Of a stretch of DNA of 64,000 bases, positions 34,531 through 43,189 are shown piece after piece. Positions within the stretch are counted from its first letter, which is position 1, and every line of letters starts with the position of its first letter. The stretch spans positions 186,001 through 250,000 of the forward strand of contig NZ_BMLW01000008.1 in NCBI RefSeq assembly GCF_014645515.1, written 5' to 3'. This DNA comes from Oceanobacillus neutriphilus (GTDB lineage: Bacteria > Bacillota > Bacilli > Bacillales > Amphibacillaceae). The notes under the pieces are model-generated. The model was not told where the DNA came from, made no database searches, and worked only from the letters and a program-made list of their open reading frames with translations. The position numbers and the translations under genes were made by a program.

Positions 34531-35343
34531 ATGACTGAGCAGAAAATTATTTATGTGCTGTCTGATTCTGTTGGCGAAACTGCCGAGCTGGTAATCAAAG
34601 CCGGCCTAAGCCAATTTAAAAATGGGGATTATAAAATTCAGCGCGTTCCGTACGTGGAAGATAAAGAAACCATTGATGAATTCTTGCAACAGGCAAAATT
34701 AAATTCAAATCTTATCGGTTTTACACTTGTTAATCCGGAATTACGTGCTTATTTAAACAAACGCGCTAAAGAAATAGATATTGAAGCAATTGATATAATG
34801 GGCCCTATCATGGACGCGATGGAACGCGTTTTTAGCGATGAGCCGCGATTGGAAGCCGGCCTTGTCCATAAATTAGACGAAGATTATTTTAAGAAAATAG
34901 AAGCTATAGAGTTTGCTGTAAAATATGATGATGGAAGAGATACAAGAGGAATTACCCGTGCAGATATTGTATTAATCGGAGTCTCCAGAACGTCCAAAAC
35001 TCCGCTCTCTCAATTCTTGGCGCATAAACGGTTTAAAGTGGCGAACGTTCCCATTGTTCCGGAAGTTGATCCGCCAGAAGAGCTTATGATGGTTGACCCA
35101 AAAAAATGTATTGGCCTGCGCATATCCTCGGAAAAGCTGAATGGAATTCGAAAAGAGCGCTTAAAAGCTCTTGGACTCGGTGATCAGGCAACCTATGCAA
35201 ATGTAAGCAGGATTAAGCAGGAATTAGAATTCTTTAATGAAGTGGTTGAAAAAATAGGCTGTCCTGTCATTGATGTTTCCCATAAAGCAGTAGAGGAAAC
35301 AGCTAACCAGATTATTCGTATGTGGCAAGGAAGAAATGAATAA
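34531..35343 (+). CDS. ppsR: Pyruvate, phosphate dikinase/PEP synthetase regulatory protein (DUF299)
   Basis: A 270-residue bifunctional ADP-dependent kinase/Pi-dependent phosphorylase of the DUF299 family, YqfL in B. subtilis. The start [16 protein letters not shown] and the central P-loop-like [15 protein letters not shown] (about 150-165) are diagnostic. It switches pyruvate phosphate dikinase or PEP synthase by phosphorylating a threonine next to the catalytic histidine. Genetic linkage with ccpN supports a role at the pyruvate/PEP node. No dikinase gene is visible in this window. Confidence 0.93.
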   Translation: MTEQKIIYVLSDSVGETAELVIKAGLSQFKNGDYKIQRVPYVEDKETIDEFLQQAKLNSNLIGFTLVNPELRAYLNKRAKEIDIEAIDIMGPIMDAMERVFSDEPRLEAGLVHKLDEDYFKKIEAIEFAVKYDDGRDTRGITRADIVLIGVSRTSKTPLSQFLAHKRFKVANVPIVPEVDPPEELMMVDPKKCIGLRISSEKLNGIRKERLKALGLGDQATYANVSRIKQELEFFNEVVEKIGCPVIDVSHKAVEETANQIIRMWQGRNE

Positions 35344-35445
35344 GGTTATTTAAAAACAAAGCACCAAACGAAGTATTGTCAGGAAATAATGCGAGCGACT
35401 TGCTTGAAACACATTTTTGTTACATTAAAAAGTTGAACTTATATA

Positions 35446-35966
35446 CTCAACTTTCGCATCTGAAAATAAACATCTATACCATACAAGGATAAGCATGTTC
35501 TTCATTATCCTGCTTGCATTTTGTCACCTTTTTATTGAAATGCAGATTGTGTATAGCGCCTTCAACCAACCACTACGCTTTCCATGGGGACGGCTTCAGC
35601 TAACTTGAAAAGAAAAACCGCTTTTCAAGTGGATCTTCAGCTCGCCCTGTCCCATAGGAGTCTTCGTGGTTGGTCTGCGCTCAGTTAGGTTTCCGCAGCG
35701 TATGAAAGGAATCATATCCAGATGGAGTTAGCTGAAGAGCATGCCCCTAGGCAGGCTAAGGTCGCAACGTCCTGGGGTTGCGATTACTCACCCCATCGAA
35801 AAGAGTTGTACGTCGAAAGCAAAACGGTCCGCCGCAGCGGTGGCCTTACATGTTACCTTCTTTCTAGATAGAGTTTAGTTTATGCTTTGTCAAGAGATAG
35901 ATGGAAGGAACGACCAACACACGTCCCAGTGATAAGCAAGTTATTTTTTAAGGTGCGAAAGTTGAG
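35446..35966. mobile_element. MITE-like repeat element 2 (about 520 bp, non-coding)
   Basis: The ends are CTCAACTTTCGCATCTGAAAA and, inverted, TTTTTTAAGGTGCGAAAGTTGAG. The left half holds a GC-rich hairpin unit (35566-35673) whose outer arms CCAACCAC and GTGGTTGG pair, with an inner perfect 10-bp hairpin (35603-35612 with 35621-35630). The right half (35727-35966) is homologous to the right part of element 1, including CCCCTAGGCAGGCTAAGGTC and GATTACTCACCCCATCG. No coding sequence. It lies between ppsR and dnaG; B. subtilis carries yqxD there. Confidence 0.72.
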
Positions 35967-36107
35967 TTTTAATATTTTCAAAGTCTGCCAGAAAGCAAAA
36001 CTGTGCATTGCAGCAAAATATATCAGACGAAAATTGTGTGAAAAGCATTCTGTACACAGCCATAACGGAATGTTTTTCATTTTTCAATAGTTTTATAAAC
36101 AAATTAA

Positions 36108-36136
36108 TAGAAATCTATTAAAAAATATATTATAAT
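36108..36136 (+). promoter_or_regulatory. Candidate SigA promoter upstream of dnaG-sigA
   Basis: TATAAT at 36131-36136 with TAGAAA 17 bases upstream; about 220 bases before the dnaG start, after the end of repeat element 2. Confidence 0.5.
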
Positions 36137-36356
36137 GGTAAATCGTATGAGCAGATTTATATAAAATGCAATTTTAATCATAATTTGCTTTGAAAAAGAA
36201 GGATTCTGCGTATCCTTTGTAGAAACTATGTTAAGGCTATTTTTTTTGAGTATAAGGAAAAAATATGTCGAATAATGAATAATGAAGCAACAGCAGTTTA
36301 AAAAGGAGGATTTTGCACAATCTCTCTAAGAAAAATAAGAATAGTTGGTGGTAACA

Positions 36357-38168
36357 ATGGCTAATCAAATACCTGAACCAATTATTGAAGAAGTGAAAAA
36401 ATCCAATGATATTGTCGATATCATCGGAGAGTATATTCAATTAAAAAAACAAGGTAAAAACTATTTTGGCCTATGTCCTTTTCATGGTGAAAATACTCCG
36501 TCCTTTTCGGTTTCTCAAGAGAAACAGATTTTTCGCTGCTTTGGCTGCGAAAAAGGAGGAAATGTATTCTCCTTTTTAATGGAGATGGAAAATTTCACAT
36601 TTTATGAGGCGCTGAAGCACTTAGCTGACCGCAGTGGAGTAGAATTACCGGAAACATCAGTTAAAAAGGAATCATCCTTGTCAGAGGAAACAGAGCAGAT
36701 GCTCTCCGCGTATGAATGGCTGACAAAATTATACCATCACCTCATAAAGTATCAAAAAGATGGGAAGGATGGGTTAGAGTACCTAAAAAGTCGCGGGATT
36801 ACAAAAGAAACATTGGAAGAATTTCAGGTTGGTTACGCTCCTAATAAACGCGATTTCACTGCAAAGTTTCTTATGCAGAAAGGATATTCCAAGCCAATGC
36901 TTTTAAAAAGCGGCATTTTAGCAGGGAATGATAATAATGAAGTAATTGACCGTTTCCGGGGCAGAATTATTTTTCCGATACGGAATGCGCTTGGGCGTAC
37001 TGTCGGGTTTGGAGGCAGATCATTAACAGACGATAGCGGCCCTAAGTATTTAAATAGTTCAGAAGGGGAGCTTTTTCAAAAAAGTAAACTTTTATATAAT
37101 TTTGATATGGCGAAGCGCCATATCAGAAAAGAAAATGAAGCTATTTTAATGGAAGGGTATATGGATGTTATTTCAGCTTATCAAGCCGGAATTAAGAATG
37201 TTGTGGCTACAATGGGAACTGCATTGACAGAAACGCAGGCAAAGCTTTTAAACCGCTACGTTGATACAGTGATCATTTGTTATGACGGCGATAGTGCAGG
37301 AATAGAGGCCCGCTATAAAGCATCGCTTTTACTGCGGTCAATAGGCTGTGATGTCCGGATTGCGAATCTAGATGCAAATGAGGACCCGGACAGTTATATC
37401 CAACAACATGGCGGCGAAGCTTTCAGGGAAAGAGTCATTCGGACAAGCGACAGCTATATGAGTTTCTTTATGCGTTATCAGCGCAGGCACTTTAATCTGC
37501 AGGTGGAAAGTGAACGTATTGAATATATCGAGCGTGTTCTAAAGGAACTTTCCATGATTGAGAGTGCATTGGAACGGGAATATTATATTCAGGAGCTGCA
37601 CAAGGAATTTGACCTGTCTGTAGAAACCTTGATGAGTCAGCTGGCACAGTATGACAAGAGAGTTCCTGCAGCTAAGGATAATCAAGGTAATAAGAGTTAT
37701 ACTAATCAATATGTATCTGTAAATAAAAGAAAATTGTATCCGGCATACGTTAATGCTGAAAAAAGAATTTTATCCTACATGCTTCAGGATGCCTATATTG
37801 CTGAAAAAGTACAATATGACCTTGGAGCAGGATTTAATGTAAATGACCATAAAATTGTGGCAACGCATTTATACGCCTTTTATGAAGAAGGTAATGCACC
37901 AGATATCAGTTTATTTATGGAGAGACTGTCTGATGAACATTTGAAAAATCAAGTCATTGAATTAGCCTTGTCAAGTGATGTGGAAAACAGCACAGAAGAA
38001 GAAATTGATGATTATATACGAATGATTCATCGGGAGGCTAATCAAAGCCAGACGAAAAAAAGCTTAAAAGAGCAGCAAAAGAAAGCAGAGCGGGAAAATG
38101 ACCCTTTGAAAGCTGCGCGTTTGGCAATGGAGCTGATTCAGCTGCAGAAGCAAAAAAAAGAAAATTAA
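36357..38168 (+). CDS. dnaG: DNA primase
   Basis: A 603-residue primase. The N-terminal CHC2 zinc finger is visible as CPFHGENTPSF and FRCFGCEKGGN. The TOPRIM domain (about 255-340) contains ILMEGYMDVIS and CYDGDSAG, and a C-terminal helicase-binding domain follows. The ATG at 36357 is preceded by GGTGGT at 6 bases and begins ANQIPEPIIEEV, the usual family start. It is the first gene of the dnaG-sigA macromolecular-synthesis operon. Confidence 0.96.
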   Translation: MANQIPEPIIEEVKKSNDIVDIIGEYIQLKKQGKNYFGLCPFHGENTPSFSVSQEKQIFRCFGCEKGGNVFSFLMEMENFTFYEALKHLADRSGVELPETSVKKESSLSEETEQMLSAYEWLTKLYHHLIKYQKDGKDGLEYLKSRGITKETLEEFQVGYAPNKRDFTAKFLMQKGYSKPMLLKSGILAGNDNNEVIDRFRGRIIFPIRNALGRTVGFGGRSLTDDSGPKYLNSSEGELFQKSKLLYNFDMAKRHIRKENEAILMEGYMDVISAYQAGIKNVVATMGTALTETQAKLLNRYVDTVIICYDGDSAGIEARYKASLLLRSIGCDVRIANLDANEDPDSYIQQHGGEAFRERVIRTSDSYMSFFMRYQRRHFNLQVESERIEYIERVLKELSMIESALEREYYIQELHKEFDLSVETLMSQLAQYDKRVPAAKDNQGNKSYTNQYVSVNKRKLYPAYVNAEKRILSYMLQDAYIAEKVQYDLGAGFNVNDHKIVATHLYAFYEEGNAPDISLFMERLSDEHLKNQVIELALSSDVENSTEEEIDDYIRMIHREANQSQTKKSLKEQQKKAERENDPLKAARLAMELIQLQKQKKEN

Positions 38169-38195
38169 TTCAACAATTTGGAAGGAGGGGGACTC

Positions 38196-39311
38196 ATGGC
38201 CGAGCAAAAACCTTCGCACATGAAAGAATCCGAACTCACATTAGAGCAAGCAAAAGAAAAATTAGTAGACATGGGTAAGAAGCGTGGTACGCTTGCTTAT
38301 GAAGAGGTGGCTGATGGTTTATCTAATTTTGACATGGAACCCGAACAAATGGATGAATTTTATGAGTACCTGGAAGAACAGGGTGTCGATGTGCTAGGTG
38401 AGTCTGAGGATGACCCCGAAATGCAGAAAATCGCAAAAGAGGAAGAAATTAATCTTAATGATCTCAGTGTACCTTTAGGAATTAAGATTAACGACCCGGT
38501 CCGTATGTATTTGAAAGAAATTGGCAGAGTAGATTTACTTTCTGCAGCAGAAGAAATTGAACTTGCTTCCCGAATTGAAGAAGGAGATATTGAGGCTAAA
38601 AGAAGATTAGCTGAAGCCAACCTTCGTCTTGTTGTCAGTATCGCCAAACGGTATGTTGGACGGGGAATGCTTTTCTTAGACTTAATTCAAGAAGGAAACA
38701 TGGGTCTGATTAAAGCAGTTGAAAAATTTGACTATCGTAAAGGGTTTAAATTCAGTACCTATGCGACCTGGTGGATCAGACAAGCAATTACACGCGCCAT
38801 TGCCGATCAGGCCCGTACCATCCGTATTCCGGTTCATATGGTGGAAACCATTAATAAATTAATTCGTGTGCAGCGTTCCTTACTCCAGGATTTAGGACGA
38901 GAACCGACTCCGGAAGAGATTGGTGAGGAAATGGAGCTGAGTCCTGACAAAGTCCGGGATATTCTAAAAATTGCTCAAGAACCTGTTTCTTTAGAGACAC
39001 CAATCGGGGAAGAAGATGATTCCCATTTAGGTGATTTTATCGAGGATCAGGAAGCTGTTTCTCCATCAGACCACGCTGCTTATGAGTTATTAAAAGAGCA
39101 GCTGGAGGACGTATTGGACACATTGACAGACAGAGAAGAAAATGTACTTCGTCTGCGTTTTGGGCTAGATGATGGAAGAACAAGAACGCTTGAAGAAGTA
39201 GGGAAAGTATTTGGTGTAACCAGAGAACGTATCAGACAGATTGAAGCGAAAGCATTACGGAAATTAAGACACCCGAGCCGAAGTAAACGATTGAAGGATT
39301 TTCTTGATTAA
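38196..39311 (+). CDS. sigA: Primary sigma factor SigA
   Basis: A 371-residue housekeeping sigma factor. Region 1.1 is followed by region 1.2 ([18 protein letters not shown]), region 2 with [22 protein letters not shown], region 3 and region 4 with the helix-turn-helix [35 protein letters not shown] precedes the ATG at 38196 by 6 bases; an in-frame TTG at 38178 overlaps this site. It recognises the TTGACA/TATAAT promoters seen across the window. Confidence 0.97.
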   Translation: MAEQKPSHMKESELTLEQAKEKLVDMGKKRGTLAYEEVADGLSNFDMEPEQMDEFYEYLEEQGVDVLGESEDDPEMQKIAKEEEINLNDLSVPLGIKINDPVRMYLKEIGRVDLLSAAEEIELASRIEEGDIEAKRRLAEANLRLVVSIAKRYVGRGMLFLDLIQEGNMGLIKAVEKFDYRKGFKFSTYATWWIRQAITRAIADQARTIRIPVHMVETINKLIRVQRSLLQDLGREPTPEEIGEEMELSPDKVRDILKIAQEPVSLETPIGEEDDSHLGDFIEDQEAVSPSDHAAYELLKEQLEDVLDTLTDREENVLRLRFGLDDGRTRTLEEVGKVFGVTRERIRQIEAKALRKLRHPSRSKRLKDFLD

Positions 39312-39322
39312 GCTTAAAATGT

Positions 39323-39478
39323 GTATTCAAAAAGTCTGTTAAATAGGACCAAGAAGTTCAAGACGGTGCCGCTTTGAGGAACGGAGCGTATGCTTTAACA
39401 TACGTGAGTACCGGAAAAGCAAACCAACGCAGAAATTCGCCGTGTCATTTTTATTGGATTTTTTGAACATCCTCTTAA
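39323..39478 (-). repeat. GTTCAAAAAG-bounded palindromic repeat, copy d (long form)
   Basis: The ends are TGTATTCAAAAAGTCTG and GGATTTTTTGAACATCCTCT. The interior contains GCAGAAATTCGCCGTGTCATTTT and CCAAGAAGTTCAAG, the complement of matching blocks in copy a, plus about 65 extra bases with a GTATG/CATAC hairpin. Orientation is opposite to copies a, b and f. Confidence 0.7.
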
Positions 39479-39515
39479 AATAGAACCTGGTCACCATGGG
39501 CTTTATATTTGCCAG

Positions 39516-39563
39516 CAGACTGGAATGTGCAAGTTAGACGTAAGTTACTTGCATATTCCAGTT
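39516..39563 (+). other. Long imperfect stem-loop between sigA and the next gene
   Basis: CTGGAATGTGCAAGT pairs with ACTTGCATATTCCAG (one mismatch) around a short loop. No T run follows directly. Confidence 0.5.
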
Positions 39564-39693
39564 ACTATGTGTATTCAATTATAGAAAAGCGAAGCGGCAA
39601 TTTATTGAAGAGTGATTTTTAGATAAGGATAATCCCTTTATTAGTGATAGTTATAATTTGATAAATAATTAAGCTAAAGATACAGGTGAATTT

Positions 39694-40260
39694 ATGAATA
39701 ATCAAGAAAAAAATCAATTGATTATCCAAGAGATATTAAAATGGAAAGAAAATCGTTTATTACCGGCAGAACAATGTGATTTTTTACTCGCATTATATAC
39801 AAAGGGCGGGGAGATTGAAATTCCGGGTCAAAATGACATAGAAGAGCAAAATGCTTCTTTATCCGTATGGAAAAAGCTCCATTTTGTTTTTATTTTATTC
39901 ATTTTAGTAAGCGTTATCTCTCTGGATTATTATTTTCATTCACTTTGGTATATTACGTCTAGCATTTTAAGTGTTACTTTGATTATTAATTATTTGTTTT
40001 ATTCAAAAATCCGGACGGATGTTTCAAAGCGGTATCGCTATTTATTTATATTTATTCAATTTTTATATATCCTGCAGTTAACTGTCTTTATAGTTGAAGT
40101 TGCCGGGTTAGGAAATTATATTAATTTTGCGATTATCTTGAATGGGGCAGTCTGGATTATTTTTGGATATTTGAAAAGGCTGCCTGTATTTAGTTACGTT
40201 GGAGCTATCCTGATTATAGCGGTAATAACTTATGTCGTTTTTTTTAAATATATCGGATAA
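39694..40260 (+). CDS. Uncharacterised membrane protein
   Basis: A 188-residue protein: a soluble N-terminus (about 70 residues) containing WKENRLLPAEQCDFLLALYTKG, a motif also seen at the start of DUF2157-like membrane proteins, then five hydrophobic helices (about residues 68-180). No catalytic motif. It has a modest site (ACAGGTGAA). It lies between sigA and cccA with its own spacing, so probably monocistronic. Function unknown. Confidence 0.75.
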   Translation: MNNQEKNQLIIQEILKWKENRLLPAEQCDFLLALYTKGGEIEIPGQNDIEEQNASLSVWKKLHFVFILFILVSVISLDYYFHSLWYITSSILSVTLIINYLFYSKIRTDVSKRYRYLFIFIQFLYILQLTVFIVEVAGLGNYINFAIILNGAVWIIFGYLKRLPVFSYVGAILIIAVITYVVFFKYIG

Positions 40261-40342
40261 ACCTTTAAAATTTTTTAGATATCGAGTAAACTAATGATAG
40301 TATTAATTTTATAATATTTGTGTTACATAAGGAGGAAGCGAA

Positions 40343-40744
40343 ATGAAAAAGAATCCGGTTATACCATATGCTATTATTGCCGGGCTAGGGCTTATTGCAG
40401 TCATTATTATTTCAGTGATTGGTATTGATCAGAGACAAGCAATTGAAAATGAAGAAGAGAATGGTGAAGAACAGACAGAACAGGCAGAGGGAGGAGAAGA
40501 AGGCGGTGAATCTGCCAGTGCCGACGCTGGAGAAGAAGTATTCCAAACAAATTGTACCAGCTGTCACGGTCAAGATTTAGCAAGCGGTCCTGCTCCTGAT
40601 TTAACAGAAATCGGCAGCAAGTATTCACAGGAAGAAATTGCTGAAATTGTTGAGAACGGAACAGACGGGGGTATGCCTTCTTTTCCACAGATTCAGGGCG
40701 ATGATTTAGATGCACTTACTGAGTGGTTAAGTGAGCATCAATAA
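40343..40744 (+). CDS. cccA: Cytochrome c-550, membrane-anchored
   Basis: A 133-residue c-type cytochrome. An N-terminal membrane anchor (YAIIAGLGLIAVIIISVIGI) is followed by a Glu/Gly-rich linker (about 35-65) and a haem domain with the binding motif NCTSCHGQDL (near residue 70) and a distal GGMPSFP methionine. It carries electrons on the outer membrane face. The position after sigA matches B. subtilis. AAGGAGGAAG precedes the ATG. Confidence 0.94.
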   Translation: MKKNPVIPYAIIAGLGLIAVIIISVIGIDQRQAIENEEENGEEQTEQAEGGEEGGESASADAGEEVFQTNCTSCHGQDLASGPAPDLTEIGSKYSQEEIAEIVENGTDGGMPSFPQIQGDDLDALTEWLSEHQ

Positions 40745-40766
40745 TATATAATGAAAGAAATGAATG

Positions 40767-40800
40767 AAAGCTTTCTGATTCGTACAGAAAGCTTTTCTTA
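40767..40800 (+). terminator. Terminator after cccA
   Basis: AAAGCTTTCTG pairs exactly with CAGAAAGCTTT around a 7-base loop, followed by TCTTA. Confidence 0.75.
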
Positions 40801-40825
40801 TTGCAGAAATAAAGGAGAAAACGTA

Positions 40826-41560
40826 ATGAACCAAAATGTTCCGCTTTCAAAACGTTTAAAGCTTATTGCTGATTACCTGCCGGATGGGGCTAATTTTGCA
40901 GATATTGGATCCGACCATGCGTATTTGCCTGCTTATGTCTGCCTGAGCGATAAGACAGCAAGAGCTATTGCCGGAGAGGTAAATCAGGGGCCGTTAGAAA
41001 GCGCAAAAAAAACAATTCAATTGCATCAATTAGAAGAACAAATTGATGCCCGCTCAGGAGATGGTCTGGCTGTTTTAAAAGAAGGAGAGGTTGAACAGAT
41101 TGTCATTGCAGGGATGGGCGGATCATTAATTACTTCCATTTTGGAAAAGAGTCCGGCTATAGCTAAATCTGCCGGAAGGATTATTGCCCAGCCTAATGTC
41201 GATGCGAGAGTGGTCAGACAGTGGTTTAACCAAAATGATTTTATATTGATTGCAGAGGAAATAGTGGGCGAGCAAGGACATATTTATGAAATACTTGTTG
41301 CTGACCGTCATACGAATGTTTCATCACCTTATAACGATAATCCGCAGATAAAGGATAAACAGCTTTTATTAGGACCATATTTATTGGCTGAAAAGAATAA
41401 TACTTTTATAAAAAAATGGTCACTGGAGGAAGCTAATCTGGAAAGAATTATTTCTCAAATGCAGCAGGCGAAGCAAGTAAATCAAGAGAAAATATCTGCA
41501 TTCCAAACAGAATTACAATGGATTAAGGAGGAGCTTCATCATGAAGAAACAAACACTTAA
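40826..41560 (+). CDS. trmK: tRNA (adenine(22)-N1)-methyltransferase TrmK
   Basis: A 244-residue SAM-dependent methyltransferase that modifies A22 in the tRNA D-arm. It starts LSKRLKLIADYLPDGANFADIGSDHAYLP (SAM motif I DIGSDHAYLP) and has the family motif IVIAGMGGSLI. The ATG at 40826 follows AAAGGAG by 7 bases; an in-frame ATG at 40751 lies before the cccA terminator. It overlaps the nif3-like gene by 20 bases. Confidence 0.94.
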   Translation: MNQNVPLSKRLKLIADYLPDGANFADIGSDHAYLPAYVCLSDKTARAIAGEVNQGPLESAKKTIQLHQLEEQIDARSGDGLAVLKEGEVEQIVIAGMGGSLITSILEKSPAIAKSAGRIIAQPNVDARVVRQWFNQNDFILIAEEIVGEQGHIYEILVADRHTNVSSPYNDNPQIKDKQLLLGPYLLAEKNNTFIKKWSLEEANLERIISQMQQAKQVNQEKISAFQTELQWIKEELHHEETNT

Positions 41561-42659
41561 ACATGCTGATTTTTTTCAAATAATGGACGGTTGGGCACCA
41601 AAAAGTCTTGCCTATCATTGGGATAATATCGGTTTACAAGTAGGACGGTTTCATGATTCGACCTCTCATATTCTGGTTACACTGGATGTTACAGAGGAAG
41701 TAGTTGATGAGGCAGTTGAGAAGCAGGCTAATCTGATTATTGCGCATCACCCCTTATTGTTTCAGCCTTTAAAGCAAATAAATGTGGATCATCCTAAGGG
41801 AAGGGTTGTCCAAAAACTTTTGAAAAATGATATTACTGTTTTTGCGGCGCACACTAATTTAGATGTGGCAGAAGGTGGCGTAAATGATTTATTAAGTGAA
41901 GCAATTGGTTTGAAAAAGAGGGAGCCTTTGGAAATTCTGGATCAGGAGACTCTATTTAAAATAATTGTTTTTGTTCCGGATTCTCATGTGCAGGAATTAC
42001 GTAGTGCGTTGAATGAAGGCGGGGCGGGTCAAATAGGTGATTACAGTCACTGTACCTTCCAAAGCCCCGGACAGGGCACATTTCGTCCATTAGAAGGGTC
42101 AAACCCATATATTGGTGAGAAGAATGAGTTAACCTATGTAGATGAGAAAAAACTGGAAGCTGTTGTGCCGAAGAGAAGTCTTTCAAAGGTTATTGATGCA
42201 ATTATTTCTGCTCATCCTTATGAGGAACCCGCTTATGATATTTATCCGTTGGAAAACAAAGGACGGTCAATTGGCATTGGACGCTTCGGGACATTGGATG
42301 AATCTGTATCGATGAAAGAATTTATTCAGACCGTTAAAAAAAATTTAGATATGCCTCAAGTGCGTGTTTCTGGTAATATAGAAAAGAATGTAAAAAGAGT
42401 TGCTGTTTTAGGCGGCAGCGGCGAGAAATATGTCAGTCATGCACTCAGGAAAAAAGCAGATGTTTATATTACAGGAGATATGACATTTCATGCTGCTCAA
42501 GATGCGGAGCAAATGGGGCTGACAGTTATCGATGCCGGGCACTATATCGAGAAGATAATGAAAACAGCAACTCAAAATAAGCTGGTACAGGAATTTCCTG
42601 CATTCCAGTCGAGGGTTTATGTATCTGAAGTAAATACAGATCCATTCGTATTTTTATAA
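41541..42659 (+). CDS. yqfO: Nif3-like dinuclear metal-centre protein (YqfO)
   Basis: A 372-residue protein of the NIF3/YbgI family with an inserted PII-like domain (about residues 130-240), the long form typical of bacilli. Metal ligands are visible in NLIIAHHPLLF, FAAHTNLDVAEGGVND and, near the C-terminus, DAGHYIEKI. It may act as a GTP cyclohydrolase-like or phosphoesterase enzyme, but this is not settled. Cotranscribed with trmK. In B. subtilis ispH follows; here it is replaced by repeats. Confidence 0.92.
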   Translation: MKKQTLKHADFFQIMDGWAPKSLAYHWDNIGLQVGRFHDSTSHILVTLDVTEEVVDEAVEKQANLIIAHHPLLFQPLKQINVDHPKGRVVQKLLKNDITVFAAHTNLDVAEGGVNDLLSEAIGLKKREPLEILDQETLFKIIVFVPDSHVQELRSALNEGGAGQIGDYSHCTFQSPGQGTFRPLEGSNPYIGEKNELTYVDEKKLEAVVPKRSLSKVIDAIISAHPYEEPAYDIYPLENKGRSIGIGRFGTLDESVSMKEFIQTVKKNLDMPQVRVSGNIEKNVKRVAVLGGSGEKYVSHALRKKADVYITGDMTFHAAQDAEQMGLTVIDAGHYIEKIMKTATQNKLVQEFPAFQSRVYVSEVNTDPFVFL

Positions 42660-42660
42660 G

Positions 42661-42718
42661 AAAAACCAAGAAAATCACTTGGTCTTAAAAATACTGGTGT
42701 TCTAACCAAGGAGATGTC
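42661..42718 (+). repeat. 58-bp repeat, inverted copy of 28106-28165
   Basis: Contains ACCAAGAAAATCACTTGGTC and AATACTGGTGTTCT, the complement of the block right of element 1. The CCAAG/CTTGG hairpin may also terminate the trmK-yqfO transcript. Confidence 0.7.
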
Positions 42719-42724
42719 CGCTGT

Positions 42725-43120
42725 GGGAAGTCGCTTTCCGCGGGCAACGCCTCAGCCTCCTCGGAAGAAGACCGCTTCCTGCGGGGTCTTCACCTGTTGC
42801 TTTTCCCGCAGGAGTCGACTTCCCTTCGCTCCCATCTAAGAAGAAATAAGCTTTATTTACTTTTTTACAAAGAAATAAAGCTAATTTTAGCGACGGTTTT
42901 CGATGGGGCGAGTAATCGCAGTCACCAAACGAAAGGAAGTTCGGTTAAGTTCGCGACGTCCTGTCGCAACACCGAACTGACATACGTCCTGTATGCCCCC
43001 GCAGAAAAAAAGTGCTCTTTTTTTTTCGAGGAGGCTGAGCTCGGGGCCCACGGAAAGCGTAGTGTATTTCTGGGGCCTAAGATTACTCACCCCATGAAAC
43101 CCGTTGCAGCGGCTGACTTC
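42725..43120. repeat. GC-rich dispersed repeat, copy 3 (non-coding)
   Basis: The first 100 bases are a hairpin unit: outer arms GGGAAGTCG (42725-42733) and CGACTTCCC (42816-42824), next arms GCGGG and CCCGC, inner GGAAG and CTTCC. This unit has the look of a very common Bacillaceae intergenic repeat. The rest contains inverted (42897-42917) and direct (43081-43095) copies of the GATTACTCNCCCCAT motif of elements 1 and 2, and a GGGGCCTAA block. Open frames through it on both strands are not protein-like. Confidence 0.7.
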
Positions 43121-43189
43121 AGCATTTTTATATACTTTCTTATCTTTTAAAAAAGAAAGCAAAAAAATAGATTACAAGGAGGGAAACAA

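Noticed and set aside
42797..43162. ORFs of 117 and 91 codons within the GC-rich repeat after yqfO
   Set aside because: They run through inverted-repeat sequence shared with other non-coding loci, have no start sites and give no protein-like pattern.
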